From Microbacterium ureisolvens (lineage in GTDB: Bacteria; Actinomycetota; Actinomycetes; Actinomycetales; Microbacteriaceae): a DNA stretch of 64,000 nucleotides. The stretch's first letter is position 1, and each line of letters starts with the position of its first letter. A model generated the notes under the pieces. The model was not told the DNA's origin. It saw only the letters and a program-made list of their open reading frames with translations, and made no database searches. The DNA lies in contig NZ_JADIJE010000001.1 of NCBI RefSeq assembly GCF_015278315.1, positions 310,001 through 374,000 on the forward strand, written 5' to 3'. Of the stretch, positions 8,580 to 19,087 are shown piece by piece. The position numbers and the translations under genes were made by a program.

Positions 8580-9385
8580 CGGCTCCCTTCCTGCCAGCTG
8601 CGCGCCACGATGAGTGCGTCGCGGGTGCCGGCGACATCGTGCACCCGTACCGCCCACGCGCCGGATTGCGCTGCCAGAGCGCTGGTCACGGCGGTCGCGA
8701 GGTCGCGTCGGGACTCGTCCGCATCGGCGGGATCCTCGGCCAGTGCCTCGGCGAGGAACCGCTTGCGACTGGTGCCCACGAGCACGCGAGGGCCGAGCCC
8801 CGCGAGGCGGTCGAGTCCGCGCAGCATCGCCCAGTTCTGGGCGCCCTTCTTGCCGAACCCGATGCCGGGATCGAGGATGATCCGCGATGGAGCGATGCCG
8901 GCGGAGGCCGCGACCTCGATGCGAGTGCGCAGCTCGGCGATCACCTCGTCGACGACGTCGTCGTACTCGGCGCGCGCATACATGTCGGTGGAGTGCCCGC
9001 GCCAGTGGCCGAGCACGACGTCGGCGTCGGTGGCGGCGACGGCCGCGAGCAGCTCCGGGTCGGCGAGACCGCCGGACACGTCGTTCACGATCCGCGCTCC
9101 CGCCTCGACCGCGGCCGCCGCGGTGGAGGCGTTCATGGTGTCGATGCTGACCACCAGGCCCGCCTCCGCCAGGGCCCGCACGACGGGGAGCACGCGATCC
9201 TGCTCGAGCCGGGGCTCGACGCGCTCCGCACCCGGGCGGGTCGACTCGCCGCCGACGTCGAGGATGTCGGCCCCTTCGGCCCGCAGCCGGAGCCCGTGGG
9301 CGACGGCGGCATCGGCCTCCGCGTAGCGTCCGCCGTCGCTGAAGGAGTCGGGCGTGACGTTCACGATCCCCATGATGAGGGTCAT
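8552..9385 (-). CDS. folP: Dihydropteroate synthase
   Basis: Condenses 6-hydroxymethyl-dihydropterin pyrophosphate with p-aminobenzoate; target of sulfonamides. The 277-residue TIM-barrel protein shows all signature segments in order: IVNVTPDSFSDGG near the N-terminus, GGESTRPGA, VSIDT, INDVSGG-type (VNDVSGG), LDPGIGFGKK and GTSRKRF. The ATG at 9385 overlaps the folE stop (ATGA). The C-terminus runs 28 nt into folB, with a tail after about residue 265 that looks unconserved. Confidence 0.96.
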   Translation of the reverse strand: MTLIMGIVNVTPDSFSDGGRYAEADAAVAHGLRLRAEGADILDVGGESTRPGAERVEPRLEQDRVLPVVRALAEAGLVVSIDTMNASTAAAAVEAGARIVNDVSGGLADPELLAAVAATDADVVLGHWRGHSTDMYARAEYDDVVDEVIAELRTRIEVAASAGIAPSRIILDPGIGFGKKGAQNWAMLRGLDRLAGLGPRVLVGTSRKRFLAEALAEDPADADESRRDLATAVTSALAAQSGAWAVRVHDVAGTRDALIVARSWQEGSRWTSSTRSR

Positions 9386-9972
9386 CCGCGGCCCGCTCCG
9401 ATCAGCGTGACCAGTTCGGCGCGGGCCGCCGGTTCGGCGAGCTCCCCACGGGCGGCGATGGTCACGGTCGAGGCATCCGGCTGTCGTCCGCCGCGCATCG
9501 TCACGCACTCGTGGGTCGCGTCGAGGACCACGAGCACTCCGCGGGCGTCGAGGGACGCCGCGATCACATCGGCGATCTGCTCGCCGAGCCGCTCCTGCAC
9601 CTGCGGCCGCGACGACAGGATGTCGACGACCTTCGGCAGCGCCCCGAGCCCGACGACCTGCTCCCCGGGGAGGTACGCGAGGTGGGCGTGGCCCCGGAAC
9701 GGCAGCAGGTGATGCTCGCACACCGACCGGAAGATGATGTCGCGAAGGATGACGGCGCCCGAGGGCAGCGTGTCGGGCGCCGGGCCGCGCGAGACCGAGA
9801 TGGTGTGCGCGAGCGGGGCTGCGGCATCCGTCCCCACTCCCGAGAAGAACTCGGCGTACGCGTCCGCGACGCGCTCGGGCGTCTGCCTCAGCCCGGGGCG
9901 CTCGGGGTCCTCCCCGATCGCCTCGAGCAGCTCGCGGACCAACGCCGCGACGCGTTCACGATCGACGGCCAC
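9382..9972 (-). CDS. folE: GTP cyclohydrolase I
   Basis: First step of folate synthesis: GTP to 7,8-dihydroneopterin triphosphate. The 196-residue length is normal for the enzyme. Zinc ligands and the active site are visible in SVCEHHLLPF and HECVTMRG, and the substrate-binding segment GLGALPKVVDI is present. The start codon lies 9 nt after the ftsH stop, suggesting co-transcription with ftsH. The stop is coupled to folP. Confidence 0.97.
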   Translation of the reverse strand: MAVDRERVAALVRELLEAIGEDPERPGLRQTPERVADAYAEFFSGVGTDAAAPLAHTISVSRGPAPDTLPSGAVILRDIIFRSVCEHHLLPFRGHAHLAYLPGEQVVGLGALPKVVDILSSRPQVQERLGEQIADVIAASLDARGVLVVLDATHECVTMRGGRQPDASTVTIAARGELAEPAARAELVTLIGAGRG

Positions 9973-9981
9973 GGGCCGAGC

Positions 9982-11988
<2,007 letters not shown>

Positions 11989-12182
11989 GGCGCGGGCGCG
12001 AGCCCGACCCCTTTCGTCGACGTGCCGCCGCAGACAGGAAAACCCCCGTCGACGGTTGAATCAGGGTATCGCGCGCTTCCTAGGCGCTGTCTGTGCATTC
12101 GCCGACGGCGTAAGCCGACCTTCAGCGGGCCGGGCCGGTAGCGTGAGGGCGAAGCGCCAGACGCCCACGACGAGGAGGACCC

Positions 12183-13232
12183 GTGCGCCGCATCCGGTCC
12201 CTGGTCGTCGCCCTCGCCGCGGCCGCCTTCGCGCTCACGGGCTGCGCGGCGCCGGGGCAGCCGGAGGGCGCGCCGGTGGGGCCGGCCGAGATCGTCGCTG
12301 AGATCTCGTGCGCGGGCATGGACCCGTTCGGCGGCGACTCCGAGGGCTCCGGGACGGCGCCCGACGACTTCGACGCCGTCGCCGCCGTGCGGTGCGTGCC
12401 CTTCCAGACGGTCGAGGACGACGAGGGCATCTGGTCCGTCGTGCTGCGCGAGCGGCTCGAGGGCGACCTGACCGCCCTGCTGGCGGCGCAGGCCCAGCCC
12501 GACGATGCGCGGTGGATGGGCGCCTGCGCGGCGATCGCCACGATCGCGCCGATGGTGTGGCTGACGGATGCCGAGGGCCGCGGCATCCGTCTGCGCTATC
12601 CGTCCGACGGCTGCGGCCAGCCGAAGGTCGGCCTGATCGGCGACGCGCTCGCGGGGCTCGCCGTCGTGCGGACCGACGAGGAGCAGCGCACGCTCACCCA
12701 GCCTCGCGCCGCGATCGACGCCGGCTGCGCAGCGACGTGGTCCGCGCGGCCGCTGCAGCTCGCACCGGTGGACGGGCTGGAGGGGGTCACGCAAGCGCAA
12801 CCGATGCCCCGGCCCGGTCCTACGTCGGACGGCGTCCAGACCATTCCGTGGGAGCCGCCGCGGGCGCCCGCGCCCGGCGAGGTCGACGCGCTCCGACTGT
12901 GCGCGTACTCCACCGCGGAGGAGGCGAACCCGGCGGCGACGCCCGCTCCCGGCGCGGAGACCTGGGTGACCGTCCAGGTCGAGGGCACCGCCTGGTTCAC
13001 CGGCTCCCGTCGGCTGGACGCCGTTGCGACGCGCGCCGTGCTCGAGGCCGCGGCATCCGCTGGGCCGCTTCCGCAGCCGTGCGACGACGTCCCCGGCTCC
13101 CTCGTCGTGCTCGATGCCGGACACGGCACGGCGCCCATCACGGTGGAGCTCGACGGATGCCGCCGGCTGATCGTCGCCCACGTCACGACGTACGCGGCGC
13201 CGCCGGAGCTCGTCGACCTGCTCGACGGGTGA
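12183..13232 (+). CDS. Secreted lipoprotein of unknown function
   Basis: A 349-residue predicted lipoprotein. The GTG start at 12183 is preceded by GAGGAGGA. A short positive N-terminus and hydrophobic stretch end in the lipobox LTGC, with Cys21 as the lipidated residue. The mature part contains at least six further cysteines and no domain I can name. It lies on the opposite strand between hpt and ftsH, genes that are often adjacent in Actinobacteria, and so looks like an insertion into that block. I do not recognise its function. Confidence 0.8.
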   Translation: MRRIRSLVVALAAAAFALTGCAAPGQPEGAPVGPAEIVAEISCAGMDPFGGDSEGSGTAPDDFDAVAAVRCVPFQTVEDDEGIWSVVLRERLEGDLTALLAAQAQPDDARWMGACAAIATIAPMVWLTDAEGRGIRLRYPSDGCGQPKVGLIGDALAGLAVVRTDEEQRTLTQPRAAIDAGCAATWSARPLQLAPVDGLEGVTQAQPMPRPGPTSDGVQTIPWEPPRAPAPGEVDALRLCAYSTAEEANPAATPAPGAETWVTVQVEGTAWFTGSRRLDAVATRAVLEAAASAGPLPQPCDDVPGSLVVLDAGHGTAPITVELDGCRRLIVAHVTTYAAPPELVDLLDG

Positions 13233-13254
13233 GAACCGGCGCGGCGGAGGGGCG

Positions 13255-13806
13255 TCAGCTGTAGACGTGGGGCGCGAGCACCGCCACGTCGCGCAGATTG
13301 CGGTACTTCTCGGCGTAGTCGAGGCCGTAGCCGACGACGAACTCGGTCGGGATGTCGAAGCCGACGTACTTGCAGTGCACCTCCACCTTCGCGGCCTCGG
13401 GCTTGCGCAGGAGCGCGAAGACCTCGACGGATGCCGCGCCGCGGGCCGCGAAGTTCTCCAGCAGCCAGCTGAGGGTCAGGCCCGAGTCGATGATGTCCTC
13501 GACGATCAGCACGTGCTTGCCGAGGATGTCGGTGTCGAGGTCCTTGCGGATCTGGACCACACCGCTGGACTTGGTGCCGGCGCCGTAGGACGAGACGGCC
13601 ATCCAGTCCATCGTGACGTGCTTCTCGAGCGCCCGGGAGAAGTCGGCCATGACCATGACCGCGCCCTTGAGGACGCCGACCAGCAGCAGGTCCTGGTCGG
13701 CGTAGTCCGCGTCCACCTGCTTCGCGATCTCGTCGAGCTTGGCTCGGATCTCCTCCTCGGTGACGAGGACTTCGGTGATGTCGCTGGAAACGTCGGCCGC
13801 GCGCAT
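13255..13806 (-). CDS. hpt: Hypoxanthine(-guanine) phosphoribosyltransferase
   Basis: Purine salvage: transfers phosphoribose from PRPP to hypoxanthine or guanine. The 183-residue protein has the type I PRTase signature VLIVEDIIDSGLT at about residues 99-111, the LLVGVLKGAVMVMADFSR loop, and the C-terminal FVVGYGLDYAEKYRNL segment typical of HPRT. It sits between tilS and ftsH, the conserved neighbourhood. It converges with the lipoprotein gene, 22 bp away. Confidence 0.95.
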   Translation of the reverse strand: MRAADVSSDITEVLVTEEEIRAKLDEIAKQVDADYADQDLLLVGVLKGAVMVMADFSRALEKHVTMDWMAVSSYGAGTKSSGVVQIRKDLDTDILGKHVLIVEDIIDSGLTLSWLLENFAARGAASVEVFALLRKPEAAKVEVHCKYVGFDIPTEFVVGYGLDYAEKYRNLRDVAVLAPHVYS

Positions 13807-13874
13807 GCGACGAGTCTAGAGGGGTCCTTCCCCCGCTTCCCCCTCCCACTCCCCACCCCCCACTCCCCCCGGCG

Positions 13875-13949
13875 AGAGCCCGTGCTCTCACCGACCGCCC
13901 AGGCTGCGCACCGCGAACGACACGGGCACCGGGTGAGAGCACGGGCTCT
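13875..13949. repeat. 18-bp perfect inverted repeat with nested hairpins, between tilS and hpt
   Basis: AGAGCCCGTGCTCTCACC at 13875-13892 is exactly complementary to 13932-13949. Each arm is itself a small hairpin, the left one being GAGAGC/GCTCTC around CCGT. A C-rich tract (13830-13870) lies on the hpt side. It could act as a tilS terminator or a dispersed intergenic repeat. Confidence 0.7.
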
Positions 13950-13961
13950 GACCAGTCAGGA

Positions 13962-14957
13962 TCAGCGCGCGGTGAACTCGACGCGCCCGCCGACGCGGCG
14001 GGCGCGGCATCCGGGCAGGTCGATCGGGCCCTGCCCCGACCAGTCCGTGACCAGCCGCGCCACCTCGAGGGTCTGCGACCGGGTGAGGCTCTCGTGGAAC
14101 TCGCTGGCCACGACGTGCCGGATGATGCGGTTGCGCAGCGCCGCCGGGTTGGCCGCGAGCGCCGCGGCCGACACCGAGATGCCCGCCTCGGCGTGCTCCA
14201 CGATGTCTTCGATCGTCTCGTCGATCATCTCGTCGAAGGCCTCGGCGTCTTCGCGCAGTTGCGCGGCCGTCCGCGCGAGCGCCTCGGCGATTCCCGGGCC
14301 GAGCTCGGCCTCGAGCACCGGCAGCACCTTCTCGCGCACGCGCACACGGGCGAAGCGCGGCTCGAGGTTGTGGGGGTCGTCCCACGGCTCGAGCCCCTCG
14401 GCGGCGCACGCGAGCCGGGTCGTGGTGCGACGGACGCCGAGCAGGGGACGCAGCAGCGCGACGCCGTCGAGATCGGATGCCTCGGCCATGCCCTGCAGGC
14501 TCGTGCCGCCGGCTCCGCGCGCGAGGCCGAGCAGCACCGTCTCGGCCTGGTCGTCGAGGGTGTGGCCGGTGAGGATGGCCGCCGCGCCGAGGGCGCGCGC
14601 TCCGTCACCGAGCGCGGTGTACCGCGCGTCGCGCGCGGCCGCCTCGGGGCCACCGGCGGCGCCCACCTGCACGCGCGCGACCCGGGCGTCGAGCCCGAGG
14701 GCCTCGGCCTTCGCCGCGGCGGCGGCCGCGGCATCCGTCGATCCCTCTTGAAGTGCGTGGTCGACCGTCAGCGCCGCGCCGCGGAGGCCGAGCTTGCGCG
14801 CCTCGAAGGCCGTCGCCGCGGCCAGCGCGAGCGAGTCGGCCCCGCCCGACAGCGCGACGACGACCGTGGTTCCCGGCTCGAGGCCGGTGAGGGCACGGCG
14901 CACGGCGAGCCGCACCTCGGCGACGGCGGGGTCGAGTCCGGGTCTGCGCTCCTCCAC
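13962..14957 (-). CDS. tilS: tRNA(Ile)-lysidine synthetase
   Basis: Converts C34 of the CAU-anticodon tRNA-Ile to lysidine using ATP and lysine. It has 331 residues. The N-type ATP-pyrophosphatase P-loop SGGADS is at residues 37-42. TVDHALQ and [11 protein letters not shown] follow, both characteristic of TilS. The C-terminal substrate-binding part is short, as in other actinobacterial TilS. It is followed by the inverted repeat and hpt. The start is ATG at 14957. Confidence 0.95.
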   Translation of the reverse strand: MEERRPGLDPAVAEVRLAVRRALTGLEPGTTVVVALSGGADSLALAAATAFEARKLGLRGAALTVDHALQEGSTDAAAAAAAKAEALGLDARVARVQVGAAGGPEAAARDARYTALGDGARALGAAAILTGHTLDDQAETVLLGLARGAGGTSLQGMAEASDLDGVALLRPLLGVRRTTTRLACAAEGLEPWDDPHNLEPRFARVRVREKVLPVLEAELGPGIAEALARTAAQLREDAEAFDEMIDETIEDIVEHAEAGISVSAAALAANPAALRNRIIRHVVASEFHESLTRSQTLEVARLVTDWSGQGPIDLPGCRARRVGGRVEFTAR

Positions 14958-15154
14958 GGGCCCACCGTACCGGGGGCCGGGGTGAAGATTCCGGGCGAGA
15001 CCGAACCCGCGACCCCGTATCGGGCCGAATCCGCGCGATTCGTCCCGGAGTCTTCACACGCGCGCGACGCCCGGGCGATCGGTCCCGCTTCGCTCGCTCC
15101 ACGACCGTAGCTAGGCTTGTCGCGGAAATCCACAGTCTTCGAAGGAGCACCACT

Positions 15155-15688
15155 ATGGGCGCGTACGACGCCGTCATCGAGATCCCGCGCAACAGCCGCG
15201 TGAAGTACGAGGTCGACCACGGCACCGGCCGCGTGTTCCTCGACCGCATCCTGTACACGCCGATGGGCTACCCCACCAACTACGGCTTCTTCGAGAACAC
15301 CCTCGGCGAGGACGGCGACCCGCTGGACGTGCTCGTGATCCTCGACGTGGACCTGGCTCCCGGCATCCTCGCGAGCGTCCGCCCCGTCGGCGTCCTCAGG
15401 ATGAGCGACGAGGCCGGCGGCGACGACAAGGTCGTCGCGGTGCTCGCGAAGGACCCGCGCTGGGCCCACATCCAGGACGTCGGCGACATCCCCGAGTACC
15501 TCCAGAAGGAGATCGCGCACTTCTTCGAGCACTACAAGGACCTCGAGCCCAACAAGTGGGTCAAGGTCGACGAGTGGGCCGACGCCGCCGAGGCGGAGCG
15601 CCTCGTCGACGAGGCGTTCGCGCGCTTCGCGCAGCACGAGGGCCAGACCGCGACCCAGGGTGAGGGCGTCGCGCCGAACACGCTCTGA
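15155..15688 (+). CDS. ppa: Inorganic pyrophosphatase, family I
   Basis: Cytoplasmic Mg-dependent hydrolysis of pyrophosphate. The 177-residue protein carries the family I signature [10 protein letters not shown] (residues 52-61) with its metal-binding aspartates, plus the upstream YPTNYGF segment and a late [11 protein letters not shown] segment. A GAAGGAG ribosome site precedes the ATG at 15155. A TAGGCT element at 15112-15117 is a plausible -10. It ends at a strong palindromic terminator shared with the convergent M23 gene. Confidence 0.97.
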   Translation: MGAYDAVIEIPRNSRVKYEVDHGTGRVFLDRILYTPMGYPTNYGFFENTLGEDGDPLDVLVILDVDLAPGILASVRPVGVLRMSDEAGGDDKVVAVLAKDPRWAHIQDVGDIPEYLQKEIAHFFEHYKDLEPNKWVKVDEWADAAEAERLVDEAFARFAQHEGQTATQGEGVAPNTL

Positions 15689-15702
15689 CGCGAGCTCTCA
15701 TG

Positions 15703-15734
15703 CGAGAACCGGATGCCGCGGCATCCGGTTCTCG
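15703..15734. terminator. Perfect 32-bp palindrome, bidirectional terminator between ppa and the M23 gene
   Basis: CGAGAACCGGATGCCG at 15703-15718 is immediately followed by its exact reverse complement at 15719-15734. It lies between two convergent genes, so it can serve both directions. There is no long T-tract. Confidence 0.75.
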
Positions 15735-15755
15735 TCGTTTCGGCGGTGGTGCGGC

Positions 15756-17162
15756 TCAGACCGAGATGCCGCGGGCGCCCATGAAGTCGATCGGGTTGAC
15801 CGGATAGTTGTTGACGTAGGTCTCGAAGTGCAGGTGGCAGCCGAACGAGTTGCCGGTGTTGCCCTCGCTGGCGATGAGCTGGCCCGCGCCCACCCACTGG
15901 CCGACGCCGACGAAGATGCCGCCGGGGCGGATGTGGGCGTAGCCCGTGCCGATGCCGCCGCCGTGATCGATCTTGATGTAGTTGCCGTAGCCGCCGTTGC
16001 CGCCCGCGTAGACGACGCGACCGCCCGCGGCCGCGTAGATGCCCGCACCGCAGCCGGCCGCGAGGTCGACCCCGTAGTGGAAGCCGCTGGAGCAGTAGCT
16101 GTTGCCGCACTGGACGGTACGCGCGCCGTAACCGGAGCTGCGCCACCCGGAGGACGGACGTGCCCAACCGGACCCGACGACGGAGCCTCCGCCGCCGCCT
16201 CCGCCGCCTCCACCGCCACCGCCCTGATTCTGCTGGGCGAGGCGGTCGGCTTCCTCCTTGGCGCGACGAGCCTCCTCTTCGCGGCGCAGGCGTTCCTGCT
16301 CCTTGCGGACTCGCTCGCCTTCTTCGTACTGCGCGACGGTCGCAGCTGTCGCGTCCTGGAGAGCTGCGAGCTGCGCCTCGAGCTCGCCGCGCTTGGCGTT
16401 CTGCGCGTCGAGCGCGGCCTGCGCCTCGTCGGCGGCCTTCTGGGCGGCGACCATCTTCTCTTCGGCGACCTTCTGCAGCCGGTCGCGCTCGGCGCGCTGC
16501 ACCGCCGCCTGGTCGCTGAGGCTCTGCGCCGAGTCGCGCGCGGTGACGGCCTGCGCGTACACGTCCTGGTTGCGCTGGACGAGCTTGTCCATCGTGCCCA
16601 GGCGCGCGAGGAGGTCGTCGGCACCGGCCGCGGAGCCCGCGAAGAAGAGCTCGAGCGACGTGTCGTCGCCGCCGTTGCGGTAGAGCTGGGCGGCGACGCG
16701 GCCGGCCTTGTTCGCGGCATCCACCGCGGCGGCGGCCTGCTCGTCGGCCTGCTGCTGCAGCTGGTCGGCCCGCAGCGCCGCGTCGAAGTACGCCTGCTGG
16801 GCGACGTAGAACTCGTCGGCCAGCTGCTGCGCGATCTGCTTCTTCGCCGCGACGTCGGCTTCGAGCCCGGCGATGAGCTCCTGGATCCTGGTGATCTCTG
16901 CCTGCTTGGCGGCTTCGTTGCTCTTCGCGGCGACGACGTCGTCCCACGAGGGGTAGTCGGCGGCGAACGCGGGAGTGGAGAAGCCGTTCGTGGCGACGCC
17001 GACCGCGCTGAACGCCGCGACGCCGAGAATGCCGAGACCGAGCGCGGTGCGCCGGTTCATCGCGGGCCACAGTCGCCGCTGCTCACTGGCCGTCGGAGCG
17101 CACCCGCAGTCCGTGGAGGCGTCGTCGGTGAGGGACTTCGCGGTGATGTTCTCGGGCTGCAC
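15756..17162 (-). CDS. Secreted M23 peptidoglycan endopeptidase with coiled coil
   Basis: Predicted cell-wall hydrolase of 468 residues. The long 35-residue N-region leads to a twin-arginine-like signal (MNRRTALGLG, about 35-44) and an AFA/AD cleavage site near residue 68. Residues about 75-320 form heptad-rich coiled coils, as in FtsEX-controlled hydrolases. A run of 13 glycines precedes the LytM/M23 domain, whose zinc ligands appear in HYGVD and HLHFE. The GTG start at 17162 was chosen because GGGGAGGA lies just upstream. A triple direct repeat is found about 40 bp upstream of the start. It is probably involved in cell separation or wall growth. Confidence 0.9.
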   Translation of the reverse strand: MQPENITAKSLTDDASTDCGCAPTASEQRRLWPAMNRRTALGLGILGVAAFSAVGVATNGFSTPAFAADYPSWDDVVAAKSNEAAKQAEITRIQELIAGLEADVAAKKQIAQQLADEFYVAQQAYFDAALRADQLQQQADEQAAAAVDAANKAGRVAAQLYRNGGDDTSLELFFAGSAAGADDLLARLGTMDKLVQRNQDVYAQAVTARDSAQSLSDQAAVQRAERDRLQKVAEEKMVAAQKAADEAQAALDAQNAKRGELEAQLAALQDATAATVAQYEEGERVRKEQERLRREEEARRAKEEADRLAQQNQGGGGGGGGGGGGGSVVGSGWARPSSGWRSSGYGARTVQCGNSYCSSGFHYGVDLAAGCGAGIYAAAGGRVVYAGGNGGYGNYIKIDHGGGIGTGYAHIRPGGIFVGVGQWVGAGQLIASEGNTGNSFGCHLHFETYVNNYPVNPIDFMGARGISV

Positions 17163-17200
17163 CGGGTCCTCCCCTCGCGGCAACAACTCGTTTCACACTA

Positions 17201-17223
17201 GCAACATGCGTAACATGCGCAAC
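17201..17223. promoter_or_regulatory. Triple direct repeat (GYAAC-ATGC) upstream of the M23 gene
   Basis: GCAAC-ATGC-GTAAC-ATGC-GCAAC occupies 17201-17223, three pentamers with a 9-bp period. It lies 39 bp before the M23 start codon. Repeated GTAAC-type elements precede MtrA-controlled wall-hydrolase genes in other Actinobacteria, so a response-regulator site is possible. The match is by eye. Confidence 0.4.
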
Positions 17224-17381
17224 CCCCAGTGGCGCATGTCGGCCGCCGCCTCGGGCAGCGGTCACCCGGCCAGTGTGCGCCCGCGAGCGCCGTTACACAA
17301 GGGCGCCACGCGCTCGATTCGCGTTTTCGTCATCCATTACGTATGCTTGGTCCTCGGCAGTGAGCCCCCAAAGGTTCACCC

Positions 17382-17454
17382 GGCCCCATCGTTTAGCGGC
17401 CTAGGACGCCGCCCTTTCACGGCGGTAGCACGGGTTCGAATCCCGTTGGGGTCA
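17382..17454 (+). tRNA. tRNA-Glu (anticodon TTC)
   Basis: A 73-nt cloverleaf. Acceptor GGCCCCA pairs with TGGGGTC before discriminator A. The anticodon stem is CCGCC/GGCGG with loop CTTTCAC, anticodon TTC. The T-arm has GGTTCGAATCC. No CCA is encoded. Confidence 0.97.
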
Positions 17455-17474
17455 CTCCAAAATTCAATAAGCAT

Positions 17475-17548
17475 GGCCCTGTAGCGCAGTTGGTTAGCGT
17501 GCCGCCCTGTCACGGCGGAGGTCGCGGGTTCAAGTCCCGTCAGGGTCG
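17475..17548 (+). tRNA. tRNA-Asp (anticodon GTC)
   Basis: A 74-nt cloverleaf. Acceptor GGCCCTG pairs with CAGGGTC, discriminator G. The anticodon stem is CCGCC/GGCGG with loop CTGTCAC, anticodon GTC. The T-arm has GGTTCAAGTCC. It lies 20 nt after tRNA-Glu, probably co-transcribed. Confidence 0.97.
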
Positions 17549-17556
17549 CTCCGAGC

Positions 17557-17589
17557 GACGGGCCCCTTTCTCGAAGAGGGCCTTTCGTC
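17557..17589 (+). terminator. Putative terminator after tRNA-Asp
   Basis: GGCCC at 17561-17565 and GGGCC at 17578-17582 form a stem around a 12-nt loop. Outer GACG and CGTC (17557-17560, 17586-17589) can pair across a small bulge, and TTT lies within the 3' side. It separates the Glu/Asp pair from tRNA-Phe. Confidence 0.45.
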
Positions 17590-17626
17590 TAGGACGCGGC
17601 AGGTCTTGCAAGAGATACCACCGTGC

Positions 17627-17699
17627 GGCTCTGTAGCTCAGTTGGTAGAGCGTTCGACTGAAAATCGAAAGGTCACCGGATCGATGCCGGTCGGAGCCA
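17627..17699 (+). tRNA. tRNA-Phe (anticodon GAA)
   Basis: A 73-nt cloverleaf. Acceptor GGCTCTG pairs with CGGAGCC, discriminator A. The anticodon loop is CTGAAAA with anticodon GAA. The D-arm has AGCTCAGTTGGTAGAGC. No CCA is encoded. Confidence 0.97.
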
Positions 17700-17727
17700 C
17701 AAGGGTGATCGTTACAGTCATCCCAGG

Positions 17728-17760
17728 AACCCTCGCGTAGCTTCTACATCGCGGGGGTTT
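17728..17760 (+). terminator. Rho-independent terminator after tRNA-Phe
   Basis: AACCCTCGCG at 17728-17737 pairs with CGCGGGGGTT at 17750-17759, with one G-T pair and a 12-nt loop, and is followed by TCGTCTT. Confidence 0.7.
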
Positions 17761-17828
17761 CGTCTTCCCGGATGCGGCGCCGGCGGGCCGTCGGTTGCAT
17801 GCACGCGCGTCGGATGCGCTCAGCCGGA

Positions 17829-18914
17829 TCAGCTTCGACGGACCGCGGTGATCTGCGAAGCCACCTGGTCGGCGGACGCATCGTCGGTCTCGATCACGAC
17901 GTGGCCATGTGGCCGGATCGACTCATCGCGCGCCTCGAGGAGCGCCGCGGCGACACCCGACCTGATGCCGTCCTCATCAAGGCCGAGCCGATGGTCTCCT
18001 GCCAAGGGCGGCCCGCCTCCCGCGGCACGGGATCGGTGGCGGGCCTCGATGACCGGATCGGACGCATCGAGCCAGACGACTCTTGCCGGATCCGCGATCG
18101 CGACCAGCGAGCGACTCGTTGCGGGATCTGCAGTGATGATGACCTGCTCAACGCCATGCTGCGCCATCACGACGGCGATGGCGACGGAGTTGGTTGCCTT
18201 CAGCTCCGCGAGACCCGGTGAACGGAGATCAACGCCGATGAACCCGAGCTGATGGCTATCGACATAGCCGACCCGCTCGCCGCGACCCATGCCCTGCAAG
18301 AAGGACATGAACCCCGCGGTGGACAACCCGACTCCCCCGGCGCCTGTGACGACGGTCAGCACCGCACCGACGGACGGCTGCACCATCGGCATGGATCGGC
18401 GCCCGGCGGGCAGCCGCTCAGGCAACTGTTCGACGCGGTCAAGTAGAGCCGCGGCGACGGCCGCAGGAGACTGCGCTGTCGTATCCACCGAAACGTCCAC
18501 CCATCCTCGGTCGAACTCCCTTGCGTAGTCGACCGACTCGTCCGCGAGGTGGACGTTCCACCGCCTCCGGACGATGCGGTCCACGACGGTCTGGTCCGCG
18601 GCGTCAAGATGCACCACGAGCACATCCGCGCGGGTCGCACCGGGAAGCAGGCGGGCCAGTTGCGCGTCATCGTCGACGATCCCTGACACCACGAGCACTT
18701 CGGCGCCGGCCTGCTCGAACACGGGCACGATCGCACGAAGACCATCGGCGATGAGTTCGTCCTCCGTCGCGCTGACACCGGCCACATTGCGCAACTGGTC
18801 GGCGTCCACGAACGCCGTGTGAGTCCCGCGACGCTCAAGAGCACTCTGCAACTGCGATGCCACGGTCGTCTTGCCCACTCCGGACGCACCGACGAACCAC
18901 ACCGTGGGAATCAC
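17829..18914 (-). CDS. Tandem P-loop NTPase/kinase-like protein
   Basis: A 361-residue cytosolic protein built from two P-loop kinase-like halves. Residues 1-165 resemble APS/shikimate-kinase-type small kinases. Walker A is GASGVGKTT at 9-17, with FVDADQLRNVAG after the first helix and an RIVRRRWN region that could be a lid. Residues 181-361 repeat the layout, but the second P-loop reads TGAGGVGLST (190-199), with leucine where the catalytic lysine should be. It then has YVDSHQLGFIGVDLR, echoing the first half's VDADQL. The second half is therefore probably non-catalytic or regulatory. It stands alone downstream of tRNA-Phe on the opposite strand. The substrate is unknown. Confidence 0.7.
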   Translation of the reverse strand: MIPTVWFVGASGVGKTTVASQLQSALERRGTHTAFVDADQLRNVAGVSATEDELIADGLRAIVPVFEQAGAEVLVVSGIVDDDAQLARLLPGATRADVLVVHLDAADQTVVDRIVRRRWNVHLADESVDYAREFDRGWVDVSVDTTAQSPAAVAAALLDRVEQLPERLPAGRRSMPMVQPSVGAVLTVVTGAGGVGLSTAGFMSFLQGMGRGERVGYVDSHQLGFIGVDLRSPGLAELKATNSVAIAVVMAQHGVEQVIITADPATSRSLVAIADPARVVWLDASDPVIEARHRSRAAGGGPPLAGDHRLGLDEDGIRSGVAAALLEARDESIRPHGHVVIETDDASADQVASQITAVRRS

Positions 18915-19087
18915 GCCTTGAAGCTATCGACACGACGCGAACACCGCACCCGCTGACTTCGGACCGGAAGACGCCTGCGGGCTTCGCTGCCCTCCCAGAG
19001 CGGTGGAGCGCGGGAGGGAGCCGGGACGCTCGTGGCGTGGCCGACAGCCCTGCTCCTCGCATGTCGGTACTCCATCCCGCCGAGGGC

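Noticed and set aside
17627..18914. tRNA-Phe followed by a lone gene, considered as an integrated element
   Set aside because: No duplicate of the tRNA 3' end, no integrase and no composition shift were seen.
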